Below, piece by piece: positions 25,101-32,468 of a stretch of DNA of 38,165 bases. The DNA comes from Leeuwenhoekiella parthenopeia (GTDB taxonomy: Bacteria > Bacteroidota > Bacteroidia > Flavobacteriales > Flavobacteriaceae). Positions within the stretch are counted from its first letter, which is position 1. The number at the start of each line of letters is the position of its first letter. The DNA lies in assembly GCF_020782115.1 (NCBI RefSeq), contig NZ_JAJGMW010000034.1, forward strand, positions 1-38,165, written 5' to 3'. The position numbers and the translations under genes are program-made. The notes beneath the pieces are model-generated. The model made no database searches and had not been told where the DNA came from. It saw nothing but the letters and a program-made list of their open reading frames with translations.

Positions 25101-25682
25101 CGCGAAAAAGTCATCGCGGGTTTTGATGTCGCATTTGTTGTTGAGGTACAGATGATCATCCCAATCTTCGAGAAACCATTGTGAATCTATCATCAGCAAC
25201 TCGACCTTATCCATATCCAGGTCTTCTATCTCCCGTACACAGCCGTCGTTTGGCCAAAATTTCACCTCACTGTTATCCTGTATAAAAGACTCCAGATCGT
25301 CAATATTTTCGTGCCCGTTTTTATTCCACTCGTTTTTTCCGGGCATAAAGATCAGGTTGCCGTTAAAGTCTTCAAGGGGTTGCAGCAGACTTGCTTTAAG
25401 TTGCTCTTCTACCTGCTTTCGGTCTTTATCTTTTGGCGGATAGCCTTTATCGGTGATGTTACCCAAAGCCACAAACGTCGCTTTCTCATCATTCTGAGAC
25501 ATGGCAGTGATGGCATTGAGCACTTCAAGCGAGGGGTTTTGAGTCTGTAAAGAGGTATTTCCGGTAAAATAGAACACCTGTTCTATGCTGCGATCCTGCG
25601 CCTGTGCCCCGCAAATAGGGAGAATCAGGAGCAAAATTGCCGTTAAATAAAAAGGTAGGGTTGTAGATGTAGTGATTTTCAT
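22104..25682 (-). CDS. Outer-membrane protein with degenerate metallophosphoesterase domain, kinase-like region and C-terminal barrel
   Basis: The 1192-residue protein has a signal peptide (cleavage after GAQAQ, about 29). Residues about 33-335 have the outline of a calcineurin-like phosphoesterase, but the metal-binding motifs are changed. GNHDW-like becomes GKNEW (115-119), GDN-like becomes GNIT (74-77), HHP-like becomes YHS (213-215) and GHEH-like becomes SASD (262-265). Residues about 410-610 contain GGGNQSRSIRL (411-421), a possible Lys436, GDYDRHYDQW (572-581) and RDRDQAF (600-606). These resemble the Lys, catalytic Asp and metal-binding Asp of HipA/CotH-like kinases. The last 350 residues form a BamA/surface-antigen-like barrel ending in Phe. 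Known relatives are annotated as metallophosphoesterases; here that activity is doubtful. The gene is single, with a terminator downstream. Confidence 0.8.
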   Translation of the reverse strand: MKITTSTTLPFYLTAILLLILPICGAQAQDRSIEQVFYFTGNTSLQTQNPSLEVLNAITAMSQNDEKATFVALGNITDKGYPPKDKDRKQVEEQLKASLLQPLEDFNGNLIFMPGKNEWNKNGHENIDDLESFIQDNSEVKFWPNDGCVREIEDLDMDKVELLMIDSQWFLEDWDDHLYLNNKCDIKTRDDFFAKFKDDLKDEQNKTVIVAIYHSVLTRSRQDFFENIGGLSKQDYYSQQRQKLAGTIETLATLFPDVVFVSASDRNLQYVEDDGIPQIISGAAADKLDNVKNAKDGQFASKTNGFARLTVYNDRSSKVEFFATGNGKPEKLFEKDIRRQQTKLSEVSYPDISNFGDTFKTSIYTPEETDKNGLYRFFWGEHYRPVYSREIEAPVLDLSTLPGNVRAISEGGGNQSRSIRLIDDEEHEYTARELRKSAVRFIQSKITDHYVENIMRNSIAEDVVQDFYTTAHPYAPFALNPIFDSLDIYNAEPKIYYLPKQKQLGIYNEDYGDKLYMYEAHAGDENKSFARFGNPDDIISTKDLLANIRKSKKHQVDESNFLKVRLMDFVVGDYDRHYDQWRWSEYEQEDGNKMYKTIRRDRDQAFPKYDGLILSILKMGMIDFRSMEKYDEDVNSVKWMSRYAYPLDQAFLKEITWEDWQKQVDFIQENLTDETIETAFATLPEATQDETITNIKKNLKLRRDNLQSIAKRYYEYLMSHQIILGTEEKDEFRITRKPDGATTISLKTEGGRDFERTYTKDLTKEIWIYGLDDEDTFVVEGEGDDYIPLKILGGENNDVYDFQNNRRVKAYDYKSKKNTFTNPASSKWLVDSYDINTYNDANRKLSANTVFPSIGFDPDAGFKIGLRDTYTTYGLANNPFKTQQTLTAAFYSATSGLSLDYSGEFAHAFYNWNFKLDARITSPNYAINYFGTGNDTTYDEDAVSRDFNRVRIAIWNIRPALKYAKDRIFFSVGPLLENFDVEDRLNSVTSDAFTPDNDVFRNQLYAGGEARFQYKNKTGEIAFIRRGFQFDLTAGYKTSLKDEFNNSFSYINPSFSIDFPLHSSGFAVLATKVEGQVNFGDYEFFHGATLGGNNSLRGFRNERFNGNSSFYQSIDLRTGIADLRTSYVPLRLGATLGYDYGRVWTEDGSSDQWHSSYGGSIFLNGFKAVTANIGYYLSDESDRVIFTLGFRF

Positions 25683-26007
25683 ATAGGATTTGCTTACAAG
25701 GGCTGAAAATATGTTAAAATCACGGAGAAGCCCGAGACTTTAACCCTCATATAACACAGCTTTAAAGAAGTGTTAAGAAATAGCTTTCGTATAAGCCGGT
25801 CTAAATTGCAGTTTGGGTATTTTAATTAATTATTATAAATAATTAATTTTCTTGTATTTAGCTGAGAATCAATTAAAGTCCTGATGCTGGTTATCAAACC
25901 AAAAAGCTTAATAATAGGCTAAAACTGTGCTAATAAAGTGTGAATTGGGAATACGGAATGCGTTCATTTATATTGTTAATAATAATTTTGTTGAAAATTC
26001 TTGTATT
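25683..26007. other. Divergent intergenic region with an all-A/T palindrome
   Basis: The gap separates the barrel protein gene (minus) from a small plus-strand gene. It holds a 25-bp palindrome of A and T only at 25824-25848 (arm AATTAATTATT, three-base centre), two near-identical heptads at 25948-25961 (GGAATAC, GGAATGC), and a -7 box at 25983-25990. The palindrome could be an operator or an AT-rich melting region. Confidence 0.5.
25983..25990 (+). promoter_or_regulatory. Probable -7 box for the 93-residue protein gene
   Basis: TAATTTTG matches TAnnTTTG and ends 17 bp before the ATG at 26008. I found no TTTG at the proper upstream spacing. Confidence 0.4.
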
Positions 26008-26289
26008 ATGAAAACTTCAGCCAACAGCCATTTTTCCCAAAGCCTCAACACGCTTCTCAAACGATATAGTTTAAGTGAACACGAACTATTAAAATTGCGC
26101 ACTATCGATGAATCGAAAATTGTGAGCCTGGCCTATACCGAAACCGGTGGGTTTGACATTCGCGATGGCGCGTTTTATTCGGAAGAACGCGAGATCAACT
26201 ATAAGCTAAAGATAGATTACCTGATTAACGGAAGCGACCGTAAGCAAACTTTGATTTTGTTGCCCGTTAGTCCCGAAGAAGATATGTAG
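26008..26289 (+). CDS. Small hypothetical protein
   Basis: The 93-residue soluble protein is not recognised. It has no signal peptide or membrane segment. The N-terminal part is helical-looking (SLNTLLKRYSLSEHELLKL), followed by a strand-rich half with alternating charges (REINYKLKIDYLI) and an acidic tail ending EEDM. The ATG at 26008 is preferred over an upstream in-frame start at 25927, because a -7 box lies between them and the terminator behind the gene supports a short single-gene transcript. Confidence 0.55.
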   Translation: MKTSANSHFSQSLNTLLKRYSLSEHELLKLRTIDESKIVSLAYTETGGFDIRDGAFYSEEREINYKLKIDYLINGSDRKQTLILLPVSPEEDM

Positions 26290-26316
26290 ATCATCACCTC
26301 TTAAAGGAATTTTGAT

Positions 26317-26349
26317 AAACCCGTTCAGTGCTGCTGAGAGGGTTTTTTT
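26317..26349 (+). terminator. Terminator of the 93-residue protein gene
   Basis: AAACCC pairs with GGGTTT, with an inner TTCAG / CTGAG stem that includes one G-T pair and a five-base loop. A run of seven T follows. It lies about 28 bp after the stop codon. Confidence 0.7.
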
Positions 26350-26386
26350 ATGCGCTTTTGTTTTAAACACTCCAATTAAACAAAGT

Positions 26387-26401
26387 TATCAGAAGCTGAT
26401 A
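26387..26401. promoter_or_regulatory. Inverted repeat upstream of the YceI gene, possible operator
   Basis: TATCAG and CTGATA are perfect inverted 6-bp arms with a three-base centre, 63 bp before the YceI start. The size suits a dimeric regulator, but no second copy was found in the window. Confidence 0.3.
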
Positions 26402-26464
26402 TAAGTCATCTTTTAAGACCTCATAAGCGTGCAATTTTGTCCTGTAGAATTAAAAGCAAAAGCT

Positions 26465-27064
26465 ATGAGAACAAATACCAGAAAGGGTTGGGGCATGTTG
26501 ATTTTCAGTGTCTTTTTTCTTGGGTTAACCTGTATACAGGCACAGACCTATGACTTAAAAGAAAAGGAGTCTGAATTGCGGGTTTTAGGAACCTCTAATA
26601 TTCATGACTGGGAGCTGGAGGCAACTCGTATGAAAGGCAAAATGAGCCTGAAGCAAAGTGAGGGCCATCTGCAGGAAGTCTCAGATCTGTCGTTTAGCGT
26701 AAAATCGGAGTCGCTGTTAAGCGGCAAATCGGGGATGGACAAAAACACCTTTAAAGCTTTAAAAACAGAAGACCATCCAACAATTAGCTTTCAGTTAAAA
26801 TCTGTAGAAGCGATAAAGGCCACACAATCGGGCGGATACCTATTACAGACAACCGGGGCGCTCACGATCGCAGGGGTTACCAAAGCGGTAGCTGTAGAAT
26901 TTCAGGCAGAACTTACAGCAGATAGCATACGCCTTAGCGGCTCTAAAAAACTCAGGATGACCCAATTTGAAGTGGAGCCGCCAACCGCATTATTCGGAAC
27001 GATCAAAACCGGAGATGACATTCAAATCGATTTTAAAGTTTCTTTTTTCAACACAATCAATTAA
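26465..27064 (+). CDS. YceI-family periplasmic protein
   Basis: The 199-residue protein has a signal peptide (MRTNTRKGWGMLIFSVFFLG onward, cleaved near IQAQ) and a YceI-type lipocalin-like barrel. Family features are the early GTSNIHDWEL stretch and the long regular beta-strand pattern through to the C-terminus. YceI proteins bind isoprenoid or other lipid chains in the periplasm and often accompany respiratory or stress genes. The ATG at 26465 gives the signal peptide; an upstream in-frame ATG at 26429 adds 12 unlikely residues. It is 12 bp from the barrel gene, so they are cotranscribed. Confidence 0.82.
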   Translation: MRTNTRKGWGMLIFSVFFLGLTCIQAQTYDLKEKESELRVLGTSNIHDWELEATRMKGKMSLKQSEGHLQEVSDLSFSVKSESLLSGKSGMDKNTFKALKTEDHPTISFQLKSVEAIKATQSGGYLLQTTGALTIAGVTKAVAVEFQAELTADSIRLSGSKKLRMTQFEVEPPTALFGTIKTGDDIQIDFKVSFFNTIN

Positions 27065-27076
27065 AAATCAATACTC

Positions 27077-28348
27077 ATGAACAAGTCAATTACTTATTTA
27101 ATAGCAGCCTTTTTTGGTCTTATTGCATCTTCCGTAGAGGCTCAGAGCAAGCGTGATCTCGACAATTTCAGACAGCCAGATCAGCGCGGCATCAATCAGT
27201 TTGAAGCACCTAAAGATACCGTGTCCGGTTTTTCAGGACTGTATGTGCGATTAGGCGGCGCATCAACCCTGCAGTTTCAGGCACTGGATCACGAAAACTC
27301 AGGTAATGCCGCTACACCTGCACTACAGGATATAGGCAGCAATTTCAACCTTGCTACCGCAAACCTCGATCTCGATGTGGTTTTATACGATGGGGTGCGT
27401 ATGCACTTAAGAACCTATCTGTCTTCACAGCATCACACAGAAACCTATGTGAAAGGCGGGTATTTTCAAATCGATAAGCTTGATTTTATCAAAAAGGGCT
27501 TTATGGAAGAGCTGATGAATCATATGCGTATCAAAATTGGTCATATGGAAAACAACTATGGTGATGCGCATTTGCGACGTACCGATAATGCTATGGCGCT
27601 TTACAATCCGTTTGTGGGCAATTATTTGATGGATAGCTTTACGACCGAAGTAGGAGCCGAGGTGTATTACTTCGACAAAGGCTGGTTTGGAATGCTGGGT
27701 CTGACCAACGGGAAATTAAACCAGGCGGTTACCAATCCTGAAACAACCAGTCCGTCTTTCCTCGCCAAAGTAGGCTTTGATGATACCCTTGCCGAAGATT
27801 TACGGGTTAGGCTTACCGGGTCTGTGTACAAATCCAACCAGTCAAAAAGCATTTATCTGTACAGTGGTGACCGCTCCGGATCACGATATTACAATGTGAT
27901 GATTGCCGAAGATGGTACGGGAGATGGTTTTCGTGCGGGTCGTATAAATCCCGATTTACGTTCTGAATTGACCAGTTTTATGATCAATCCCTTTCTGAAG
28001 TATAAAGGTTTGGAATTCTTCGGGGTCTATGAGAATGCAACCGGAAAAGCCCCGGGAGAGACCGATAACCGCAGCTGGAATCAATATTCAGGCGAATTGA
28101 TTTACCGTTTTGGTGCTCAGGAAAAAATCTATCTGGGTGGGCGCTACAATTACGTTTCGGGAGAATTAGTGGGAGGAGCCGATGTCGATATCAGCCGGGT
28201 ACAACTGGCCGCAGGCTGGTTTATGACTCAAAACATCCTGATGAAAGCCGAATATGTGGCTCAAAAATACACGGGTTATCCGGTAACCGATTTGCATAAC
28301 GAAGCTCAGTTTGACGGCTTCATTCTGGAGGCTGTGATCAGCTTTTAA
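27077..28348 (+). CDS. Putative outer-membrane beta-barrel (porin-like) protein
   Basis: The 423-residue protein has a signal peptide ending near SVEAQ. The mature part alternates polar and hydrophobic residues with many aromatics, as in outer-membrane barrels, and ends in ILEAVISF with a C-terminal Phe. Short loops rich in Gly, Asn and Asp are frequent (e.g. GDRSGSRYYNV). No plug domain or TonB box is visible, so it looks like a porin rather than a receptor. Its place between two YceI-type genes suggests a shared role in handling a lipid or small molecule at the envelope. The transported substance is unknown. Confidence 0.7.
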   Translation: MNKSITYLIAAFFGLIASSVEAQSKRDLDNFRQPDQRGINQFEAPKDTVSGFSGLYVRLGGASTLQFQALDHENSGNAATPALQDIGSNFNLATANLDLDVVLYDGVRMHLRTYLSSQHHTETYVKGGYFQIDKLDFIKKGFMEELMNHMRIKIGHMENNYGDAHLRRTDNAMALYNPFVGNYLMDSFTTEVGAEVYYFDKGWFGMLGLTNGKLNQAVTNPETTSPSFLAKVGFDDTLAEDLRVRLTGSVYKSNQSKSIYLYSGDRSGSRYYNVMIAEDGTGDGFRAGRINPDLRSELTSFMINPFLKYKGLEFFGVYENATGKAPGETDNRSWNQYSGELIYRFGAQEKIYLGGRYNYVSGELVGGADVDISRVQLAAGWFMTQNILMKAEYVAQKYTGYPVTDLHNEAQFDGFILEAVISF

Positions 28349-28362
28349 TTCAAACTTTAATG

Positions 28363-28400
28363 TGCATTGGGATAGGTGTTGTTCTATCCCAATGCATTTT
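28363..28400 (+). terminator. Hairpin terminator between the barrel gene and the YceI-like gene
   Basis: A perfect 13-bp stem (TGCATTGGGATAG with its complement) and 8-base loop are followed by four T. It lies 15 bp after the barrel stop codon and ends 11 bp before the next ATG. It may end the two-gene transcript or let only part of it pass. Confidence 0.7.
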
Positions 28401-28411
28401 CAATTGGCACT

Positions 28412-28990
28412 ATGAGAACAGGTTTAATTATTTTGTGGGTACTTGGTTTATTTAGCGGATACGCTCAAAAGGAGCCGCAGGGGCTTCTGATTACCGGGTT
28501 ACAAAGCAGTGTCCTTAGCATTGAAGGCTCTACCAATGTAAATTGCTTTGAATGTACATTTGATAGTGCTTATTTGGAGCCTAAAACAAGCCTGACTTAC
28601 GCCAAAAAAGCAAACCTGTATGTGCTTAGCAATGCCGTATTCCGGCTGGACCTGGCAGGTTTTGATTGCGGTGGAAAGGGAATAAATAAAGATTTTAGGG
28701 AGATGCTCAGGGCGGAAGCTTATCCTTCTGTTTTTTTAAATTTCACCCGGGTGTCGGTGTCTGAAACGGGTTATGAAGCCACGGTAATTATTTCCCTTGC
28801 AGGCAAGCAGCATACCTATACTGTTCCCATTGATTACGACCGGCAGGATTTAAGCCACGCAACGGGGAAACTTGAAATAAATGTTAAGGATTTTCAGCTT
28901 GAAAAACCCAGAAAACTGATGGGTCTCGTAGTCATAGACGATGTGATCAGCATCCATTTTGATATTGGCGGATCTGTAGCAGATTTTTAA
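28412..28990 (+). CDS. Secreted YceI-like protein
   Basis: The 192-residue protein has a signal peptide (MRTGLIILWVLGLFSGYAQ). The domain resembles YceI: SSVLSIEGSTNVNCFECTF early, then alternating strands, and a GKLEINVKDFQLE block near the end. Cys residues in NCFEC and DCGGKG are unusual for the family and could form a disulfide or bind a metal. The ATG at 28412 is chosen because earlier in-frame codons fall within the terminator hairpin. It probably belongs with the preceding YceI and barrel genes, but it is separated from them by that hairpin. It ends facing the propeller gene at 29023. Confidence 0.65.
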   Translation: MRTGLIILWVLGLFSGYAQKEPQGLLITGLQSSVLSIEGSTNVNCFECTFDSAYLEPKTSLTYAKKANLYVLSNAVFRLDLAGFDCGGKGINKDFREMLRAEAYPSVFLNFTRVSVSETGYEATVIISLAGKQHTYTVPIDYDRQDLSHATGKLEINVKDFQLEKPRKLMGLVVIDDVISIHFDIGGSVADF

Positions 28991-29022
28991 AAGGAAGTCA
29001 ACCTGAGCTTGGTGCGTGTTCG

Positions 29023-29886
29023 TTATTCTTCGAGCGTAATCTCCAGCAGGGTTGCCACGCCACCGGCAGCCTCGTTTGCGATAAACAAACGGCCTTCGGG
29101 ACTAAAGGCGATTCCTTCCGGCTGTTCAAAATGATAGCGGTTGAGGTTGTGTAAGGCTTTTACTTTCCCACTTTGGGTAAGAATCAGGAGTTTTAGATTT
29201 CGCCCGTCTACCAGATAATAATCGCCGGTTTTAGGATGTATAGCCAGATCAGAAGGGTAGAAGTTGTTTTCTGCCTTTTTCTTTTGGATAGAATCAAGCG
29301 TTTTGGTCTTCATATCGATGTTAAACAAGGGATTTTCACCCATTGTTTTCGTTTCGGGTGATATGGCATATAATCCTTTGTAGCGGTCTTTTTTAAGTCC
29401 GCGATCTTTGGGTACCGTGACCAGCAAATCTGTTTTAGGATTGTAGGCTAAAGATTCCATATTGTTCTGGGCATCAAACGGCGTGTCAAACGGGGAGACG
29501 TCCAGGGTATCCAGCGTATAATCGGCAATTTCAAAAACGAGTCCGTCGCTGCGCATCACATAGGCCTGTTTGCCTTTGAGGGCAATGGCTTCATAATCTG
29601 CATCTTCCCCAAAGCGTACATCGTGGGTAATTTCTGAAGTAATTAAATTGAAATCGTAAATAACACCTTCTTCATCCTGAATGCAGGCGAGCGTAGAGTC
29701 ATTTACCCAGGCAATACCGCTTACTTCATTAAGAATCTGCGGAAACTCCCAGGTTTTATGAATGGTATAGGTGGCTTTGGCAAGAACTTCCTCTTCTTCG
29801 CGCATCGATTTTTTATAAAAGAAAAAGGACAGTACGCCCGCAATAAGCATAACTCCTAAAATGATGTATAGCGAAAGATATTTCAT
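29023..29886 (-). CDS. Membrane-anchored SdiA-regulated-type beta-propeller protein
   Basis: The 287-residue protein has one N-terminal membrane segment (about 4-25) and an extracytoplasmic domain made of repeated beta-propeller blades (e.g. LNEVSGIAWVNDSTLACIQD and QPEGIAFSPEGRLFIANE). The pattern matches the SdiA-regulated family, which is related to phytase-like and NHL-type propellers. Members are often next to calcium- or metal-dependent envelope functions, but the reaction is unknown. The gene is monocistronic and convergent with the YceI-like gene. No lipobox is seen, so it is probably a signal-anchor protein. Confidence 0.7.
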   Translation of the reverse strand: MKYLSLYIILGVMLIAGVLSFFFYKKSMREEEEVLAKATYTIHKTWEFPQILNEVSGIAWVNDSTLACIQDEEGVIYDFNLITSEITHDVRFGEDADYEAIALKGKQAYVMRSDGLVFEIADYTLDTLDVSPFDTPFDAQNNMESLAYNPKTDLLVTVPKDRGLKKDRYKGLYAISPETKTMGENPLFNIDMKTKTLDSIQKKKAENNFYPSDLAIHPKTGDYYLVDGRNLKLLILTQSGKVKALHNLNRYHFEQPEGIAFSPEGRLFIANEAAGGVATLLEITLEE

Positions 29887-30012
29887 AGAACCTTAGTTAC
29901 AATTGGTTTTGAGTATCAAAGCTAAGGGCTGGCGGCTGTATTTAATGTGTTCTTAATTAAGTTTTAAGATTTAAGCAGCGGCTTTATTCAGGTTATCGCA
30001 ACCCGATAGCTG

Positions 30013-30384
30013 TCAGGAGGCAATACTTGAGTCCTGATCGAGACTTTTATAGTTGCGTACAAATTTGCAGGGAATGCTGGTTAACCTGGAGATGTATTTG
30101 TAATTCATAAAATCGGGTTTTCGGTTAGAAACAATGATGATCCATTGAAAATGGCGCTCCATAGTTTCACGGTATTTCACCAAAAACAGAGGGTCTATAG
30201 AATAATCGGCTTCAACATCATTTGAAAGAAGTAGACCGATTTTAAGATTCCCATAAATTTCTGTTTTAAGCGTCTGGCATTGCGTAAATGCTCGGGCATC
30301 AAAATGATAACCTTCATTTATTTTTAATTTGATAAAATGGGGCTGAAAGTCTAAACGAAAATTACCAAGGTTTATAGTATTCAT
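30013..30384 (-). CDS. Hypothetical small protein, possibly SpoIIAA/STAS-like
   Basis: The 123-residue cytoplasmic protein has no signal peptide. The layout resembles a family of flavobacterial proteins compared with SpoIIAA/STAS folds: an early strand with NEGYHFD, a central strand with KIGLLLSNDVEADYSIDP, a helix, then a strand with WIIIVSN. The similarity is by pattern only. The C-terminus is Ser/Asp-rich. It is a single gene, with 126 bp to the propeller gene and no visible terminator. Confidence 0.5.
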   Translation of the reverse strand: MNTINLGNFRLDFQPHFIKLKINEGYHFDARAFTQCQTLKTEIYGNLKIGLLLSNDVEADYSIDPLFLVKYRETMERHFQWIIIVSNRKPDFMNYKYISRLTSIPCKFVRNYKSLDQDSSIAS

Positions 30385-30660
30385 CAGTTTTTTGGAGAAT
30401 GGAGTATTTTTGGCGGACGAAATTAATTAAAATCATTCTAAATAGTAGTTATTGTACTACATAATTATCATTTTTAACAAATTGGAGCGACGAAATCTTC
30501 ATTTATAGCGATTTTTTAAGTGTTTAATCTTTTTGTTTTGATCCTTATTATCAGGAGGAACCATGCACTTTTAACGGCATCGGTTTAATAAATTATCGTT
30601 TTTTTAATTTCATATTATCTGGAGCCAACCTATATTGCCGCAAACAACCAAAACTTCTTT
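30385..30660 (+). other. Intergenic region with a three-codon ORF
   Basis: The gap between divergent genes is AT-rich. It contains AGGAGG at 30553-30558 placed properly before an ATG at 30563, but the frame is only Met-His-Phe-stop. A strong Shine-Dalgarno signal is unusual in this phylum. It could be a leader peptide ahead of the DUF808 gene or chance. No clear promoter box was found. Confidence 0.3.
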
Positions 30661-31551
30661 ATGGCCTCAGGTTTTTTTGCATTATTAGACGATATCGCTG
30701 CATTGATGGATGATGTAGCCGTAATGAGTAAAGTAGCGGGTAAAAAGACCGCCGGAATTCTGGGAGACGATCTTGCCGTGAATGCCGAAAAAGCTTCGGG
30801 CTTTATGTCTGATCGTGAATTACCGGTTCTCTGGGCAATCACCAAAGGCTCGTTACTCAATAAAGTCATTATTCTGCCCATAGCCTTTTTGCTGAGTGCC
30901 TTTCTGCCCACGGCGATAACCGTGATTCTAATTTTGGGCGGACTCTATCTGGCTTATGAGGGTGCCGAAAAAATCTACGAATATCTGGTGCCTCACGAGA
31001 AGCACAATGCCGTTGAAGAGCTCGATAAAATGAGTGAAGAACAATTGATGGCCCGCGAAAAGGAGAAAGTAAAATCGGCTATTCTTACCGATTTTATTCT
31101 TTCGGTTGAGATCATCATTATCGCATTGGGGACGGTGGCTCAGGAGCCTATCACAACCCAAATAGGTGTGGTGACTGTTATCGCTCTGGTTGCTACGGTA
31201 GGTGTTTACGGGATTGTTGCATTGATTGTACGTATGGATGAATTTGGAGCCAAACTCATCAACCTGAACGACCGCGAAAATAGCTTTTCAGATAAAGTAG
31301 GTATGTTTCTGGTAAACGCCCTTCCCTGGGTAATTAAAAGCCTTGGGGTAATAGGAACCATCGCTTTAATGCTGGTTTCAGGCGGGATATTTGTACATAA
31401 TCTGGAGTTCTTCCACCATTGGGAAGAAAGTCTTGGGCTTCCGGCAATTGTTTTTGAATTTTTGGCAGGTCTGGTAATAGGATTTTTGGTTTTACCGATA
31501 GTAAATGGTGCCAAAAAACTTTTCAAGGGCAAGAAGGCTTCTGCACACTAG
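30661..31551 (+). CDS. DUF808 family inner-membrane protein (YedI-like)
   Basis: The 296-residue protein begins with the very conserved DUF808 start MASGFFALLDDIAALMDDVA and KKTAGILGDDLAVNAEKASG. About five or six membrane segments follow (about 72-100, 137-190, 225-250, 265-285). The family is widespread in bacteria with no settled function; E. coli YedI is a member. The gene is monocistronic. Its stop codon shares a CTAG with the convergent DUF1080 gene. Confidence 0.85.
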   Translation: MASGFFALLDDIAALMDDVAVMSKVAGKKTAGILGDDLAVNAEKASGFMSDRELPVLWAITKGSLLNKVIILPIAFLLSAFLPTAITVILILGGLYLAYEGAEKIYEYLVPHEKHNAVEELDKMSEEQLMAREKEKVKSAILTDFILSVEIIIIALGTVAQEPITTQIGVVTVIALVATVGVYGIVALIVRMDEFGAKLINLNDRENSFSDKVGMFLVNALPWVIKSLGVIGTIALMLVSGGIFVHNLEFFHHWEESLGLPAIVFEFLAGLVIGFLVLPIVNGAKKLFKGKKASAH

Positions 31552-32321
31552 AGTTCTTTCAGCTTTAGATCTTTAAAAATCACTCCCTGACCTTCGGCCT
31601 GTAGGCCAATATAACCGCTTTTTAAGGCTGTACCGTCGATTTTTAAGGCGGGGTCAAAACCGTTTGCGACCTCGCCGCCTAGTTGCGTTTGACTGTACCG
31701 AAGCACTTCTTTACCGTTTACTTTATGAATAATCAGCGAATCGCTGTAGACAATCAAATCGGCCTCAACCCAGGTATCCCAGGTGTAGGTCTCAGAGGTT
31801 GAATTGATACAGTGATCGTTTGATTTTTTGCCTTCATAATAGACATCGGTTCCCGGCGAACACATATTTCCGGTAGGTCTGGGTTTTCCGGGTTCGGCTT
31901 CTGCCAGCATCTGATATTCTACCGAAAGCGGCCAGTCCTGCTCTTTCAATATGGTTTCGGGTGCCTGACTGTGAAACATCACCCCGCTGTTGCGAAAGGT
32001 GTAGGAGGGGGCATCTTCCATCCACTCATCGGTAAAGCGGTATTTGAATTTCAGGTGAAACGATTCAAAAGCTTTCTCATAAAACAAATGCCCGTAGCGC
32101 TCATTGAAGCTGTCGTATTTATCATAAGCCACCACGATACTGCTGTCTTCAACCCTAAAGGTATCGGCATAATTATCACCGGTTTCATGATGGTAGAATT
32201 TTGGCGTCCAGCCCTCCAGATTGGTGCCGTTAAAGAGTGTGATCCATTCGGTTTCCCGGGGTTGCTCCTTGCAGGAATTGAATGCCAAAAGCAGGAGACC
32301 CGCGTATAGGATTTGTTTCAT
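31548..32321 (-). CDS. DUF1080 (3-keto-disaccharide hydrolase-like) lipoprotein
   Basis: The 257-residue protein has a lipoprotein signal with Cys17 in LAFNSC. The domain is a concanavalin-like jelly roll of the DUF1080 type, with the family opening ITLFNGTNLEGW and a long strand-rich body. Members of this family cleave 3-keto-glycosides, in work on Bacteroidota, or serve as sugar-binding modules. A Gfo/Idh/MocA dehydrogenase is present elsewhere in the window (20376-21824). Such dehydrogenases can make 3-keto sugars, so a functional link is possible but not shown by gene order. It is a single gene. Confidence 0.8.
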   Translation of the reverse strand: MKQILYAGLLLLAFNSCKEQPRETEWITLFNGTNLEGWTPKFYHHETGDNYADTFRVEDSSIVVAYDKYDSFNERYGHLFYEKAFESFHLKFKYRFTDEWMEDAPSYTFRNSGVMFHSQAPETILKEQDWPLSVEYQMLAEAEPGKPRPTGNMCSPGTDVYYEGKKSNDHCINSTSETYTWDTWVEADLIVYSDSLIIHKVNGKEVLRYSQTQLGGEVANGFDPALKIDGTALKSGYIGLQAEGQGVIFKDLKLKEL

Positions 32322-32468
32322 AGCTTTTCGTTGAGCTCTTAAAAGTATTTAATTTTTAGGTAAGCATATGGTATATATAAACATAAGGTCTATAATTTAG
32401 CGTAAAGCCTCTGTGATACGGGATGTTGGAATATCTAATCTACAGCGCGTAGTGATTTTAGAATAGGA

